In this document: positions 6,321-11,878 of the stretch, one piece after another | Numbering within the stretch: position 1 is the first letter of the stretch | Layout of the letters: each line of letters begins with the position of its first letter | From: Roseovarius sp. | GTDB lineage: Bacteria > Pseudomonadota > Alphaproteobacteria > Rhodobacterales > Rhodobacteraceae | Assembly: GCA_023260815.1 (NCBI GenBank) | Contig: JALQUE010000371.1 | Coordinates: 1 to 11,878 of the forward strand | Direction of reading: 5' to 3' | Length of the DNA: 11,878 nt | Position numbers and translations under genes: made by a program | Notes under the pieces: model-generated | Database searches by the model: none | What the model saw: only the letters and a program-made list of their open reading frames with translations | Told to the model about the DNA's origin: nothing

Positions 6321-7622
6321 TCAGACGCCCAGCCGGTCCCGCATCGCATACCATGTCATCGCCAGCGCCAGCAGCGGCGCGCGCAGGGCAGACCCCCCCG
6401 GAAAGCGCGGGGCGGGAACACGCGACAGGGTGTCGAATCCTGCGGATTGACCGGCGATGGCGTCGGCCATCAGCTTGCCCGCATGGGTGGCGGTGCCCAC
6501 GCCATGCCCCGAATAGCCCGAGGCCGACAGCATGTTGGGCGCAAGCCGCGCGAGATAGGGCATCCGGCGAATGGTGATCGCCAAGGTGCCGCCCCATGTA
6601 TAGTCGAAGCGGATATCGCGCAGATGCGGGAATATCTGCGCCATGGGTTTGCGCACGGTGGCGTCGATATCGGGAAAGCGGTAGCCATAGCTTTCGCCGC
6701 CGCCAAAGAGCAGCCGGTTGTCATGGCTGAGGCGGAAATAGTTCACCACGAATTTCGTATCGGCCACGGCGATGTCACGGGTCAGGACGCGGGCGGCGTC
6801 GGCCCCAAGCGGTTCTGTCGCGGCGATGAAATTGTTGATCGGCATGACGCGCGAGGCCACGCGCGCCTCCAGCCCGCCGAGATACCCGTTGCAGGCAAGG
6901 ATCACGTGATCCGCCGTCACCGCCCCGCGATCGGCCTGCACGCGGGCGGGGGTGCCCCTGTCGATCTGGCTGACCAGCGTGTTCTCAAAGATCCGCACGC
7001 CGGCATCCCGCGCCGCCCGCGCCAGCCCAAGCGCATAGCTGAGCGGGTGCAGATGTGCCGCGTCCCTGTCGAGCGTGCCGCCCACATATCTGGGCGAGGG
7101 GCAGAGCGCCTGCGCCGCGTCGCGATCCAGCTTTTCCAGGGCCGCATAGCCATAGCGCGCGGCCAGGTGATCGGCATAGGCGTGTTCGTCGGTCACGTCG
7201 CGGTCGGAAAAGCACATATGCGCGATGCCGGGCTTGAGATGACAGTCGATCCCGTGCCGGTGGATCAGCGATTTGACCAGCGCCTTGGCGTCTTCGGCCA
7301 GATCCCACAGTTTCGCCGCGTCGTCATCGCCCACCAGCCGTTCAAGCCCGGTCTGGTCCATGCGTTGACCTGATCCAAGCTGCCCGCCATTGCGCCCCGA
7401 GGCGCCAAAGCCCACGCGATGCGCCTCGAGCAGGACGACATCGAGGCCCGCCTCGGCCAGATGCAGCGCCGCCGACAGGCCCGTATAGCCCGCGCCGATG
7501 ATGCAGACATCCGCCTTGAGTTGACCGCGTAGCGGATCGAAGGGCGCCAGCGGCGTGGCCGTGGCGGCATACCAGCTGGACGGGTAGTGCCCCTGACGAT
7601 CATTGGCGAACAGCAGGTTCAT
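6321..7622 (-). CDS. puuB: FAD-dependent oxidoreductase, gamma-glutamylputrescine oxidase-like
   Basis: Probably oxidises the primary amine of a gamma-glutamylated diamine to an aldehyde, releasing ammonia and hydrogen peroxide (PuuB/OrdL type of the DAO family). It is 433 residues, close to E. coli PuuB in size. The N-terminal Rossmann motif is VCIIGAGYTGLSAALHLAEA (residues 39-58), with Glu66 as the ribose-binding acid, then GFGASGRNGGQ (71-81), a signature of this subgroup. The C-terminal FAD-contact motif GYSGHGVG is at 369-376. No signal peptide is seen. The gene follows the PuuA-like ligase by 23 bp in the same direction, and the ribosome binding site is weak, so translation may depend on coupling. 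Substrate identity is inferred from family and neighbours; other glutamylated amines or amino acids are possible, as DAO-family annotation is error-prone. Confidence 0.85.
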   Translation of the reverse strand: MNLLFANDRQGHYPSSWYAATATPLAPFDPLRGQLKADVCIIGAGYTGLSAALHLAEAGLDVVLLEAHRVGFGASGRNGGQLGSGQRMDQTGLERLVGDDDAAKLWDLAEDAKALVKSLIHRHGIDCHLKPGIAHMCFSDRDVTDEHAYADHLAARYGYAALEKLDRDAAQALCPSPRYVGGTLDRDAAHLHPLSYALGLARAARDAGVRIFENTLVSQIDRGTPARVQADRGAVTADHVILACNGYLGGLEARVASRVMPINNFIAATEPLGADAARVLTRDIAVADTKFVVNYFRLSHDNRLLFGGGESYGYRFPDIDATVRKPMAQIFPHLRDIRFDYTWGGTLAITIRRMPYLARLAPNMLSASGYSGHGVGTATHAGKLMADAIAGQSAGFDTLSRVPAPRFPGGSALRAPLLALAMTWYAMRDRLGV

Positions 7623-7645
7623 GGTGTGTCCAGGCGCATGGGCGG

Positions 7646-9007
7646 TCAGACGTTCATCAGCAGGTGTTCACGCTCCCACGGGCTGATGACCTGCAGGAAT
7701 TCCTCGTATTCGGCGCGTTTGATGATCGAATACACGCGCGCGAAATCGGGGCCGAGGATCTCGTGCAGATCGGTCGCGGCTTCGAACATGTCGAGCGCCT
7801 CGCCCAGAACGCGGGGGATGTCCGGGTCGCCCTCGTAGGCGTCACCCTTGAACTGCGGATCGGGGCGGGTTTCGTTGAGCATGCCCAGAAGGCCGCAGGC
7901 CAGGCTGACCGCGATGCCCAGATAGGGGTTGCAGTCCATGCCGGCCATGCGGTTTTCGATGCGGCGGGCCTCGGGGGGGGAGAGGGGCACGCGGATGCCG
8001 GTGGTGCGGTTGTCGCGCGCCCAGGCCAGGTTGATCGGTGCGGCGTGATCCTTGACGTAGCGGCGGTAGGAGTTGACGTAGGGCGCCATCACCGCGATCG
8101 CGTCGGGCAGGTGTTTCTGCAGGCCGCCGATGAAGTGGTAGAAGGCGTCGGTTTCGCCGCCCTGCGGCCCGACAAAGAGGTTGCGGCCCGTTGCGGGATC
8201 AAGGATCGAGTGGTGCAGATGCATGGAGCTGCCCGGCTCGTCCTCGATCGGTTTGGCCATGAAGGTGGCGAAGCAGTCATGCTTGAGGGCGGCTTCGCGG
8301 ATCAGGCGTTTGAAATAGAACACCTCGTCGGCCAGTTTGACAGGATCGCCGTGGCGCAGGTTGATTTCCAACTGCCCTGCGCCGCCTTCCTGGGTGATGC
8401 CGTCGATCTCGAAGCCCTGCGCTTCGGCAAAGTCGTAGATGTCGTCGATCACCGGGCCGAACTCGTCCACGGCGGTCATCGAATAGGCCTGACGCGCGGC
8501 GGCGGGACGGCCCGAGCGGCCCATCATCGGCTCGATCGCCTTGGCGGGGTCGAGGTTGCGCGCGACCAGGAAGAACTCCATCTCGGGGGCGACGATCGGT
8601 TTCATGCCGTGCTTGTGATAGAGGGCGACCACCCGCTTGAGCACGTTGCGTGGCGCGAAGGGGATCGGTTTTTCGTCGCGGTCATAGGCGTCGTGGATCA
8701 CCTGCAGGGTCCAGTCCCCGGTCCAGGGGGCGGCGGTCGCGGTGGTCATGTCGGGGCGCAGGATCATGTCGCGCTCGATGAAGCCTTCCTCGCCTGCCGC
8801 CTCGCCCCAGTCGCCGGTGATGGTCTGGTAGAAGATCGAGTCGGGCAGGTGAAAATGCTGTTGCCGCGCGAATTTCGAGGCGGGCACGGCCTTGCCGCGG
8901 GCGATGCCGGGAAGGTCGGCGATCACGCATTCCACCTCATCGAGCCTGCGCCCCTCAAGATAGGCGCGGGCCGAGTCGGGCAATGTGTCAGTCCAGTCGT
9001 CTGCCAT
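7646..9007 (-). CDS. puuA: Glutamine synthetase family, gamma-glutamylputrescine synthetase-like
   Basis: Likely uses ATP to join glutamate to the amine of putrescine or a related amine, the first step of the Puu route. It is 453 residues with GS-type catalytic landmarks: PEMEFFL (Glu142/Glu144, metal), EGGAGQLE (Glu207/Glu214), the HLHHS histidines 263 and 265, NRTTGIR (333-339, nucleotide and substrate region) and RRIENR (Glu351). The C-terminal ISPWEREHLL is a hallmark I associate with the alphaproteobacterial PuuA/GlnT-type ligases. It lacks the adenylylation loop tyrosine motif (NLYDLPPE-like) of housekeeping GlnA, so it should not be under GlnE control. AGGAG eight bases upstream supports the start, and the preceding amidotransferase gene ends two bases before the ATG, implying translational coupling. 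Ethanolamine or other amine specificity cannot be excluded. Confidence 0.87.
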   Translation of the reverse strand: MADDWTDTLPDSARAYLEGRRLDEVECVIADLPGIARGKAVPASKFARQQHFHLPDSIFYQTITGDWGEAAGEEGFIERDMILRPDMTTATAAPWTGDWTLQVIHDAYDRDEKPIPFAPRNVLKRVVALYHKHGMKPIVAPEMEFFLVARNLDPAKAIEPMMGRSGRPAAARQAYSMTAVDEFGPVIDDIYDFAEAQGFEIDGITQEGGAGQLEINLRHGDPVKLADEVFYFKRLIREAALKHDCFATFMAKPIEDEPGSSMHLHHSILDPATGRNLFVGPQGGETDAFYHFIGGLQKHLPDAIAVMAPYVNSYRRYVKDHAAPINLAWARDNRTTGIRVPLSPPEARRIENRMAGMDCNPYLGIAVSLACGLLGMLNETRPDPQFKGDAYEGDPDIPRVLGEALDMFEAATDLHEILGPDFARVYSIIKRAEYEEFLQVISPWEREHLLMNV

Positions 9008-9009
9008 CG

Positions 9010-9687
9010 TCAGCGCTCCTGCTTGAAGAATTCGGCGATGCGGCGGCCGATCACGTCATTGGCCACGGGTGCATCAAGGCGCGTCTGCGCCTGGTCCAGT
9101 TGGGTTTCGGGGACGACGCCGGGGCCGCGATGCTCGATCAGCTGGCCGATGATATGGGAGCTGAATTCGGGATGTGGCTGGATCGTGTAGATGCGGTTGC
9201 CATAGAGCAGGGCCGCATTGGCGCAAAAGTCGTTGGAGCCGATCACCTGTGCCCCTTCGGGCAGGGTCACGACCTGATCCTGATGCCAGGCGTTCAGGGC
9301 GATCTTCTGGCCTTCGATGTCATAGACCGTGTGCCCGATGGCCCAACCGCCAGGAAACTTCACCACCTTGCCACCAAGCGCCTGTGCGATGATCTGATGC
9401 CCAAAGCACACGCCCACCAGGGGCTGGCCCGCATCATGGACCGCGCGGACAAACCGCTCGAGCGGCGGAATCCACGGGTGATCCTCGTAGGCGCCATGCT
9501 TGGAGCCGGTGATGAGCCAGCCATCCGCCTCGGTCGGACTGTCGGGATAGTCGTCATCCACCACGTTCCATGTCTGGTACGTGAAGCCGTGCCCGTCCAG
9601 CAGCCGCGCAAACATCGCATCATAGTCGCCAAGCTCCCGGCGCAGGATGTCGATGGCGTGTCCGGTCTGCAGAATTCCGATTTTCAT
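9010..9687 (-). CDS. Class I glutamine amidotransferase-like hydrolase
   Basis: A 225-residue stand-alone class I GATase (GMP-synthase-like) domain. The catalytic triad is complete: Cys94 in VGVCFGHQ, His172 and Glu174 in QPHPEF. The oxyanion region fits ITGSKHGAYE (59-68). Starting MKIGILQTGH, it matches a subgroup often found beside GS-like genes in alphaproteobacteria. In the Puu pathway gamma-glutamyl-GABA is cleaved by PuuD, a different class I GATase-fold enzyme (peptidase C26); here this protein is well placed to cleave the gamma-glutamyl bond, but that is inference. It is the first gene of the tight run amidotransferase-ligase-oxidase. The start at 9687 has only a G-rich ribosome binding site. 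The palindrome AATTTGATCAAATT sits 11 bases before the start codon, likely an operator. Confidence 0.85.
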   Translation of the reverse strand: MKIGILQTGHAIDILRRELGDYDAMFARLLDGHGFTYQTWNVVDDDYPDSPTEADGWLITGSKHGAYEDHPWIPPLERFVRAVHDAGQPLVGVCFGHQIIAQALGGKVVKFPGGWAIGHTVYDIEGQKIALNAWHQDQVVTLPEGAQVIGSNDFCANAALLYGNRIYTIQPHPEFSSHIIGQLIEHRGPGVVPETQLDQAQTRLDAPVANDVIGRRIAEFFKQER

Positions 9688-9698
9688 GGGAACCCCAT

Positions 9699-9712
9699 AA
9701 TTTGATCAAATT
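9699..9712. promoter_or_regulatory. TTTGATCAAA operator candidate before the amidotransferase operon
   Basis: AATTTGATCAAATT is a perfect 14-bp palindrome in the 98-bp gap upstream of the amidotransferase-ligase-oxidase operon. A weak promoter can be drawn on the minus strand, TTGCCC then TAGCCT with 17 bp between, which would put the palindrome over the transcription start. The core TTTGATCAAA recurs upstream of the second GS-like gene at 11166. The regulator is unknown. Confidence 0.55.
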
Positions 9713-9785
9713 CAGGCTATCTCAGCCAGCCCGCCGGGGCAAGACCCTGCATGCCTGACGCGATATGGTGTGCCTGGCCATGCTT

Positions 9786-11102
9786 TTACACTGTCTCGAG
9801 ATATGTTTTCCACTGGGTTTCGATGGGGATGTCACGCATGAGGCGCAACTCTTGCCGTTTGGTCATCACCAGGTTGGCGATCAACTGCTCGGGCAGGATG
9901 CGCGCGACCATCGGATCGGTCGCGAACCGGTCGATCGCGGTCTCCCAGTCGGTGGTCATGGCGGGCAGGTCTCGCTGATACGCGTTGCCGGTGACCGGGG
10001 CGGGGGGGACCATGCCGTCCTCGATCCCGATGATCGCGGCGCCCAGGATGGTGGCGAAGGTAAGATAGGGGTTGATGTCGCCACCCGAGACGCGGTGCTC
10101 GATCCGGCGCGCCTGGGGCGGACCGCCGGGAATGCGCAGGGCCGCGGTGCGGTTTTCATAGGCCCAAGAGGCGCCGGTGGGCGCATGTGCGCCGGGCACC
10201 AGCCGGATGTAGCTGTTGGCATGCGGTGCGAAGACCAGCGTGGAGCCAGGCAAGGCGGCCAGACAGCCCGCGACGGCGGCGCGCATGATATCGGTCCCCG
10301 CTTCGCCGCCATCGTCGAAGATGTTGCGCCCCTCGGCGTCGATCACCGAGAAATGCATGTGCATCCCGTTCCCGGCATCGTTGGGGAAGGGTTTGGCCAT
10401 GAAGGTGGCGGAAAACCCGTGCTTATGCGCAAGCCCCTTGATCAGGGTCTTGAACAGCCACGTGTCATCGGCGGCGCGCAGTCCGTCCTGATGATTGAGT
10501 GTCACCTCGAACTGGCCGATCCCGGCCTCGCTGGTGGCGGTCTGGGCCGGAATGCCCATGGCGGCGCAGGCCTCGTAGAGGGCGGTCAGGAAGGGGTCGA
10601 ACGCATCCATCTGGGTCATCGACAGAATGCCCGGCGCCTCGAGCCTGCGGCCCGACCGCGGATCTCGCACCCGGTGCAGCGCCTCGCCGCTGTCGTCGAC
10701 CAGGGTGAATTCCAGCTCGGTCGCGGCCATCACTTGCCAGCCGCGCTCGCCAAACCGGTCCAGCACCGCGACCAGCGCATGGCGTGGATCGCCTTCGAAA
10801 GGCAGCCCGTCATCGTGATGCATGGCCATCGGCACCAGCGGCTGCGGCGCGTCGAGCCAAGGCAACGGCACCGGTCCGCGACCGGTGGGGTGCAGCACGC
10901 CATCGGCATCGCCCGAGGCAAAGACCAGTGGAGAGCCGTCGATATCGGCGCCGAAGATATCCACGTTGAGCACCGACAGGGGCATCCGGATCGTCCCCTG
11001 ATCCAGTTTGACGGCATAATCGCCGGGTACGCGCTTGCCGCGCATCTGACCATTGAGATCGCAGGCGGCGACACGGATCGTGGGGTGGTTTGCAAGCTCC
11101 AT
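9786..11102 (-). CDS. Second, divergent glutamine synthetase-family ligase
   Basis: An ATP-dependent glutamate-amine ligase-like protein of 438 residues, clearly diverged from its neighbour at 7646-9007. GS landmarks are kept: TELEF (Glu129/Glu131), SEAGIGQFE (Glu192/Glu199), GMHMH (His248/His250), ENRTAALRIP (316-325) and RRIEHR (Glu335), so it should be catalytically competent. The adenylylation motif of GlnA is absent. The C-terminus (IETQWKTYLETV) is of the GS-like type seen in amine catabolism rather than the WEREHLL type. The start at 11102 is chosen because AGGAG lies eight bases before it; an in-frame ATG at 11120 lacks a ribosome binding site and the frame also stays open to 11207. 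It is followed after 98 bp by the amidotransferase operon and preceded by the shared TTTGATCAAA palindrome. The amine substrate is unknown. Confidence 0.86.
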   Translation of the reverse strand: MELANHPTIRVAACDLNGQMRGKRVPGDYAVKLDQGTIRMPLSVLNVDIFGADIDGSPLVFASGDADGVLHPTGRGPVPLPWLDAPQPLVPMAMHHDDGLPFEGDPRHALVAVLDRFGERGWQVMAATELEFTLVDDSGEALHRVRDPRSGRRLEAPGILSMTQMDAFDPFLTALYEACAAMGIPAQTATSEAGIGQFEVTLNHQDGLRAADDTWLFKTLIKGLAHKHGFSATFMAKPFPNDAGNGMHMHFSVIDAEGRNIFDDGGEAGTDIMRAAVAGCLAALPGSTLVFAPHANSYIRLVPGAHAPTGASWAYENRTAALRIPGGPPQARRIEHRVSGGDINPYLTFATILGAAIIGIEDGMVPPAPVTGNAYQRDLPAMTTDWETAIDRFATDPMVARILPEQLIANLVMTKRQELRLMRDIPIETQWKTYLETV

Positions 11103-11165
11103 CGGGGCGGCTCCTGACATGTCGTGACCAAGGCTAATCCGTCCTGAGAAAGGATGCCACAGAAA

Positions 11166-11175
11166 TTTGATCAAA
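11166..11175. promoter_or_regulatory. TTTGATCAAA operator candidate upstream of the second GS-like gene
   Basis: A perfect 10-bp palindrome in an AT-rich island 63 bp upstream of the GS-like start codon on the minus strand. It shares its core and the preceding AAT/AAA context with the palindrome at 9699-9712, the only other full copy I noticed. The same regulator probably acts on both transcription units. No convincing promoter hexamers could be chosen around it. Confidence 0.5.
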
Positions 11176-11300
11176 ATAATCCCGCGCCGGAAAGGTGGCT
11201 GTTTCACATCGGTATCGCGTCGGTTTCGCGTCGGGATCCACTTGGTGCCGGCGCGCGGCCCGACCGGCGTGGCGCGTGGGGCGGATGGGGGCCTCCGGCG

Positions 11301-11391
11301 GGGATATTTTGGGCCAGAAGAAACAGGGCGCCAGAAACAGGTCGCCAGAAACAGGTCGTCGGCGCGCCCTTCTTCTGGCTGGAAATATCCC
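11301..11391. repeat. Long imperfect inverted repeat, Rhodobacteraceae-type intergenic element
   Basis: Two 22-base arms, 11301-11322 and 11370-11391, are inverted copies of each other matching at 19 of 22 positions; each includes GGGATATTT and GCCAGAAGAA in the same order. The 47 bases between them hold tandem repeats. With the adjacent GGGGGC hairpin this resembles a composite element I recall as frequent at gene ends in Rhodobacteraceae genomes. It fills much of the gene-free stretch 11103-11424, in which I see no coding sequence. Confidence 0.7.
11329..11356 (+). repeat. Tandem 14-bp repeat inside the inverted repeat
   Basis: CGCCAGAAACAGGT occurs twice head to tail, exact (11329-11342 and 11343-11356). 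A third, related copy, GCCAGAAGAAACAGGG (11313-11328), precedes it and overlaps the left arm of the surrounding inverted repeat. The array probably arose by slippage within the loop of the element. Confidence 0.75.
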
Positions 11392-11397
11392 GGGGGT

Positions 11398-11423
11398 TTG
11401 GGGGCAGAGCCCCCAATCTTTTC
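11398..11423 (+). terminator. GC-rich hairpin with T-rich tail, terminator-like
   Basis: TTGGGGGC (11398-11405) pairs with GCCCCCAA (11409-11416) around the loop AGA. On the plus strand it is followed by TCTTTTCTTC, giving an intrinsic-terminator shape. It lies directly after the minus-strand permease stop codon; on that strand there is no T-tract after the stem, so it may act as a 3' end hairpin there. No plus-strand gene ends nearby. Confidence 0.5.
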
Positions 11424-11424
11424 T

Positions 11425-11878
11425 TCAGCGGATGATGGTGACGCGCAGCTTGATCCGGCGGCGGGCTTCTTGGGGCAGGTGGCGGTTCAGATGGCGATTG
11501 ATCAGGCCGAACAGTCCGAGGATCACCAGGGTCAGCAGGATGAAATAGCCTGCGAGGATCGGGTAGGGCACGAAGGGATTGAAGGTCTTGTCGGCGAAGT
11601 AATTGGCGTAATAGAGCGCGTCGCCGCGTTGCTGCCAGGCGGGAAAGCCCGAGAAGAACACCAAAGTGGTGGCGTGAAAGAGGAAGATCGCCTCGTTCGT
11701 GTAGGCGGGCCAGGCGAGGCGGAGCATGGTGGGCCAGATGATCCGGCGAAAGCGCGCCCAGCCGGAAAAGCCGTAGGCATCGGCGGCATCGACATCGCCT
11801 TTGGGGATCGAGCGGAGTGCGCCGTAGAAGATCTCGCCGGAATAGGCGGCGGTGTTGAAAAACAGCACGATCAGGGCG
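11425..11878 (-). CDS. Polar amino acid ABC transporter permease (HisM/OccM type), N-terminus beyond window
   Basis: C-terminal part of an inner-membrane permease that would carry an amino acid or opine across the cytoplasmic membrane with a periplasmic binding protein and an ATPase. About 150 residues are visible, open to the window edge; GTG at 11868 lies within the gene and is not its start. NTAAYSGEIFYGALRSIPKG followed by DAADAYGFSGWARFRRIIWP is the EAA coupling loop of the HisMQ/GlnP subfamily. At least two hydrophobic segments follow (around AIFLFHATTLVFFSGF and ILAGYFILLTLVILGLFGLI), and it ends in a basic tail. This is not the PotH/PotI polyamine permease type, so any link to putrescine import is unproven. 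The adjacent cluster suggests import of an amino acid or amine-like substrate. Confidence 0.88.
   Translation of the reverse strand, partial: ALIVLFFNTAAYSGEIFYGALRSIPKGDVDAADAYGFSGWARFRRIIWPTMLRLAWPAYTNEAIFLFHATTLVFFSGFPAWQQRGDALYYANYFADKTFNPFVPYPILAGYFILLTLVILGLFGLINRHLNRHLPQEARRRIKLRVTIIR

Noticed and set aside
6159..7373. Plus-strand open frame of 404 codons opposite the oxidase gene
   Set aside because: Antisense shadow; the minus strand encodes the Rossmann and SGRNGGQ motifs.
7664..9190. Long open frame (508 codons) on the plus strand opposite the PuuA-like and amidotransferase genes
   Set aside because: Its translation is rich in Gly, Asp, His and Val with no recognisable domain, as expected of an antisense shadow of GC-rich genes; the minus-strand frames carry intact catalytic motifs and coupled ribosome binding sites.
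9699..9712. FNR/Anr box
   Set aside because: FNR sites are TTGAT-N4-ATCAA; here the half-sites abut with no four-base spacer, so the geometry is wrong.
7646..11102. Housekeeping glutamine synthetase (glnA) for either GS-like gene
   Set aside because: Both lack the adenylylation-loop tyrosine motif, neither has a glnB neighbour, and the oxidase and hydrolase context fits amine glutamylation.
9765..11117. Long open frame (450 codons) on the plus strand opposite the second GS-like gene
   Set aside because: Antisense shadow of the GS-family gene; no family motifs and atypical composition.
11313..11356. CRISPR array
   Set aside because: The repeats are 14 bp and directly adjacent, without spacers, and no cas genes are present.

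Overview
The window looks like chromosomal DNA of a GC-rich alphaproteobacterium, most likely a Rhodobacterales / Roseobacter-group member. This rests on the gene order phaZ-phaC-phaP-phaR, on protein sequences typical of that group, and on a composite intergenic repeat near 11.3-11.4 kb of a kind I recall as common in Rhodobacteraceae. I ran no search, so names rest on motif and family recognition.

Region 1 (1-3884) is the polyhydroxybutyrate (PHB) storage locus. An intracellular PHB depolymerase (phaZ, cut by the window's left edge) is transcribed leftward. Diverging from it are the class I PHA synthase (phaC), the phasin granule-coat protein (phaP) and the PHB-responsive repressor (phaR), all rightward. 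phaP and phaR are separated by a strong intrinsic terminator. The motif CTGC-N3-GCAG occurs exactly in the phaZ/phaC gap and twice upstream of phaP, and one relaxed copy lies upstream of phaR. This matches the TGC-rich sites described for PhaR of Paracoccus denitrificans and suggests one regulator watching all four genes.

Region 2 (3898-6086) has a LysR-type regulator 13 bp downstream of phaR and in the same direction. It converges, with a 13-bp 3' overlap, on a DegT/DnrJ/EryC1/StrS-family PLP-dependent aminotransferase on the minus strand.

Region 3 (6321-11102), all on the minus strand, is an amine-glutamylation cluster resembling the Puu pathway. In transcription order it holds a divergent glutamine-synthetase-family ligase (GS2); then, in a tight operon, a class I glutamine amidotransferase-like hydrolase, a gamma-glutamylputrescine-synthetase-like ligase (PuuA-type) and an FAD-dependent gamma-glutamylputrescine-oxidase-like enzyme (PuuB-type). 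Ligation of glutamate to an amine, oxidation of the glutamylated amine and hydrolysis of the gamma-glutamyl bond would release amine nitrogen and carbon. No aldehyde dehydrogenase is present in the window. The same palindrome TTTGATCAAA lies upstream of both GS2 and the amidotransferase gene, marking a likely shared operator for an unidentified regulator.

Region 4 (11103-11878) is a 322-bp gene-free stretch carrying the palindrome, a long imperfect inverted repeat with tandem 14-mers inside, and a GC hairpin. It is followed by the 3' part of a HisM/OccM-type polar amino acid ABC transporter permease, cut by the right edge.
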